Below are positions 62,343-64,000 of a DNA stretch of 64,000 nt, in pieces. Below the pieces are notes generated by a model. The model was not told the origin of the DNA. It saw only the letters and a program-made list of their open reading frames with translations, and did not search any database. The position numbers were made by a program, and so were the translations under genes. Where the stretch lies: assembly GCA_017794705.1 (NCBI GenBank), contig CP051235.1, positions 2,753,001 through 2,817,000 of the forward strand. Direction: 5' to 3'. How positions within the stretch are numbered: the stretch's first letter is position 1; every line of letters begins with the position of its first letter. Source of the stretch: Devosia sp. GTDB taxonomy: Bacteria > Pseudomonadota > Alphaproteobacteria > Rhizobiales > Devosiaceae.

Positions 62343-63281
62343 TCATCTGGAATGCGCGAACCGCGCCTCCGCTTCGTTGCCGTCAAAGGCTTCGAAAGTC
62401 TTTTTCATTTCAGCGCTGTCAGGGGTCCGGCCGGTGAACAGTTCAAAAGCCCGCACCGCCTGGAAAATGGCCATCGCAGCACCCGACATGGTTCGGCAGC
62501 CGATTGCGCGCGCCGTGCGCAGCAATTCAGTCTCGAGCGGGAAATAGATGACATCGGCCACCCAGATGTCTGGCCGCAACAGTGCCGGGTCGATTGGAAT
62601 GCCCGGTGTGGCATCCATCCCCACCGGCGTGGTGTTGACGATCCCGTCAAACTCGATTTTTCCGAGCTCCGATGTTGTGATCGCCTCGATCTTGGTTGCT
62701 TCAGATACTTGGCCAAGGCGGGTCGCGATGGCCTCGGCCCGCGACGCATCAACGTCGGTGACGTAGACTTGCTTTGCACCCAGTTCGATCAGCGCACTGG
62801 CTACGGCAGCCCCGGCGCCGCCAGCTCCAAACTGAAGCACACGATCAAGCGATGCGCCGTCCATCTCACGGCGGAATCCCTCGGCGAACCCGAACCGGTC
62901 CGTATTGTGGCCGACGGTACCCTTGTCGGTGAACGTCACTGTATTGACCGCACCGACTTCCTGCGCGTCGGGCGCCAACATGTCGATGTGCGGTATGATA
63001 GCCTGTTTGTGCGGATAAGTGACGTTCAGTCCGGCAAAACCGCAGATATGGGCGGCCCGGATCACCTCCGAAATTTCGACTTCGCCGGTTCCGTTGCGTG
63101 CCGTATCAATCAGCGTATAGGCATAGTTCATGCCCAGCCTTTTGCCCTCGGCCTCGTGCATGCGCGGCGTGCGTGAGCGCTGGATATTGCTGCCAACCAG
63201 ACCCACCAGCACGGTCCGGCCGAATGCTGAGTTGGCGTTGCGAACAGCCTCGTTCACCAAATCTTGCGCGGACTGACCCAC
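62343..63281 (-). CDS. quiB: NAD-dependent quinate/shikimate dehydrogenase (QuiB/AroE family)
   Basis: A 312-aa dehydrogenase. The catalytic Lys92 is in NVTYPHKQ, Asn126/Asp128 in HNTDRFGF and the glycine loop at 152-157 (GAGGAG). The nucleotide-discriminating region reads VYVTDVDASRA with Asp after beta-2 rather than the NRT-x-x-R of NADP-type AroE, indicating NAD+. This is like Corynebacterium quinate/shikimate dehydrogenase and suits catabolism. GTG at 63281 is the best start (GGGAGAG upstream); a longer frame to 63353 is Arg/Gly-rich and has no homologous content. It heads the operon. Confidence 0.9.
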   Translation of the reverse strand: MGQSAQDLVNEAVRNANSAFGRTVLVGLVGSNIQRSRTPRMHEAEGKRLGMNYAYTLIDTARNGTGEVEISEVIRAAHICGFAGLNVTYPHKQAIIPHIDMLAPDAQEVGAVNTVTFTDKGTVGHNTDRFGFAEGFRREMDGASLDRVLQFGAGGAGAAVASALIELGAKQVYVTDVDASRAEAIATRLGQVSEATKIEAITTSELGKIEFDGIVNTTPVGMDATPGIPIDPALLRPDIWVADVIYFPLETELLRTARAIGCRTMSGAAMAIFQAVRAFELFTGRTPDSAEMKKTFEAFDGNEAEARFAHSR

Positions 63282-63398
63282 TGGCAGAAACTCTCCCTCT
63301 CCCGGACGTTCTCCCGACGTCCCTGTGAGCCTTTGCCTGTCCCCGCTTTGCATATCGGCTTTGTGCGGTTAACAAGAGCGTGGCTCGTGACCAATTTA

Positions 63399-63418
63399 TG
63401 TACGAACTAGTTAGTTTA
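63399..63418. promoter_or_regulatory. 20-bp palindrome between quiB and tetR, candidate TetR operator
   Basis: TGTACGAACTAGTTAGTTTA contains the perfect palindrome AACTAGTT and imperfect outer arms. Its reverse complement matches the palindrome at 56597-56616 at 16 of 20. It lies 118 bp upstream of quiB and 38 bp upstream of the tetR ATG. Confidence 0.6.
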
Positions 63419-63456
63419 GTCAACGGGCGGGTTTGGGGCATCTATTGGCGAGTGCA

Positions 63457-64000
63457 ATGCGCGAAATTTCCGAAGCAAAATCAAACAGATCAGGTGGGCG
63501 CCAGCGTCAACAGGATCCGGAGGGCACAAAGCGCAACATCATTGATGTGGCTATGCGTGAATTCGCGGACAGCGGCCTTTCCGGCGCCAGAATCGACGAG
63601 ATCGCTGCCAAGACCAGCACCTCGAAGCGCATGATCTACTATTATTTCGGTGACAAGGACGGACTCTATCTGCGTTGTCTGGAAGAAGCCTATCGCGTGG
63701 TGCGCAGCGGTGAGGTTCAACTCGACCTCGAACATCTCCAACCCGGGGCCGCCCTGCGAAAACTGGTGGAATTCACCTTTGACCACCACAATGAACATCC
63801 AGACTTCATTCGCATGGTGATGATCGAAAACATCCACCATGCCAAATATCTGGAAATGTCGGAGACCATCCAGAAGGCCAACGCCACTGCTATTGATAAT
63901 CTGGAACGCGTCTATGCGAGGGGCGTAGAAGATGGCGTCTTTCGGCCCGGCCTCTCACCTATTGACCTGCACTGGCATATTTCGGCCTTATGCTTTTTCA
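63457..64000 (+). CDS. TetR family transcriptional regulator, 3' end cut by window edge
   Basis: At least 181 aa from ATG at 63457 with no stop before 64000. The N-terminal HTH is AMREFADSGLSGARIDEIAA-like: IIDVAMREFADSGLSGARID, EIAAKTSTSKRMIYYYFGDK, then DGLYLRCLEEAYR, classical TetR. The C-terminal ligand domain is only partly seen. It is divergent from quiB and is the likely regulator of the quinate/shikimate operons. Confidence 0.9.
   Translation, partial: MREISEAKSNRSGGRQRQQDPEGTKRNIIDVAMREFADSGLSGARIDEIAAKTSTSKRMIYYYFGDKDGLYLRCLEEAYRVVRSGEVQLDLEHLQPGAALRKLVEFTFDHHNEHPDFIRMVMIENIHHAKYLEMSETIQKANATAIDNLERVYARGVEDGVFRPGLSPIDLHWHISALCFF

Noticed and set aside
62343..63281. Biosynthetic AroE (NADP type)
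   Set aside because: The beta-2 region carries an Asp (VYVTDVDASRA) in place of the NADP-binding Arg motif, and the gene sits with a TRAP transporter and quiC. It fits a catabolic NAD-type enzyme better.

Overview
The window looks like chromosomal DNA of a motile alphaproteobacterium, most likely in the order Hyphomicrobiales (Devosia/Pelagibacterium-like or related). The evidence is a fliF-fliG-fliH(flbE)-fliN-flbD-flhA flagellar operon in Caulobacter-type order, a SciP (DUF1153) regulator, CtrA-like boxes, a GGAAC/CGTT general-stress promoter, homospermidine synthase, high GC content and many GntR/LysR-controlled solute-uptake loci. Genus-level identity is inference.

Bases 1-18,170 are housekeeping. 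They hold a partial acetoacetate-decarboxylase-like gene running off the left edge, a PRC-barrel envelope protein, the flagellar genes (all minus strand), then mnmA, homospermidine synthase, a CreA-family protein, an ECF sigma factor overlapping a VWA-domain membrane protein, and an elongator tRNA-Met.

Bases 18,400-52,800 are a dense carboxylate catabolism region. (a) A minus-strand operon encodes TctC, a fused TctA-TctB, a PrpF/GalD-like isomerase, a small ORF, a ThDP enzyme and a 2-hydroxyacid dehydrogenase. (b) An AbrB-like membrane protein is divergent from a GntR and an oxaloacetate-decarboxylase-like enzyme. (c) An operon encodes LigI (2-pyrone-4,6-dicarboxylate lactonase), a TAXI-type TRAP transporter, a dienelactone-hydrolase-like enzyme and a DUF1932 dehydrogenase, divergent from a LysR. 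(d) A plus-strand operon encodes an FAD dehydrogenase, a ThDP enzyme, a cupin and an IclR. (e) A LysR is divergent from a Liv-type ABC transporter, whose permease and two ATPases are fused into one chain, followed by an aldehyde dehydrogenase and an SDR. (f) tcuA-tcuB-GST is divergent from a GntR.

Bases 53,150-64,000 are a quinate/shikimate catabolic locus: AroQ, a two-domain QuiC-type dehydroshikimate dehydratase, a QuiB-type NAD-dependent dehydrogenase, two paralogous DctPQM TRAP transporters, a GntR and a TetR that runs off the right edge. A shared 20-bp palindrome upstream of both operons is a plausible TetR operator.

Taken together, the right half can feed quinate/shikimate to protocatechuate, and the middle holds late steps of the protocatechuate 4,5-cleavage route (LigI, a GalD-like tautomerase, an oxaloacetate decarboxylase-like enzyme). 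The ring-cleavage enzymes themselves are not in the window. Substrates of the ThDP/FAD operons cannot be read from sequence alone.
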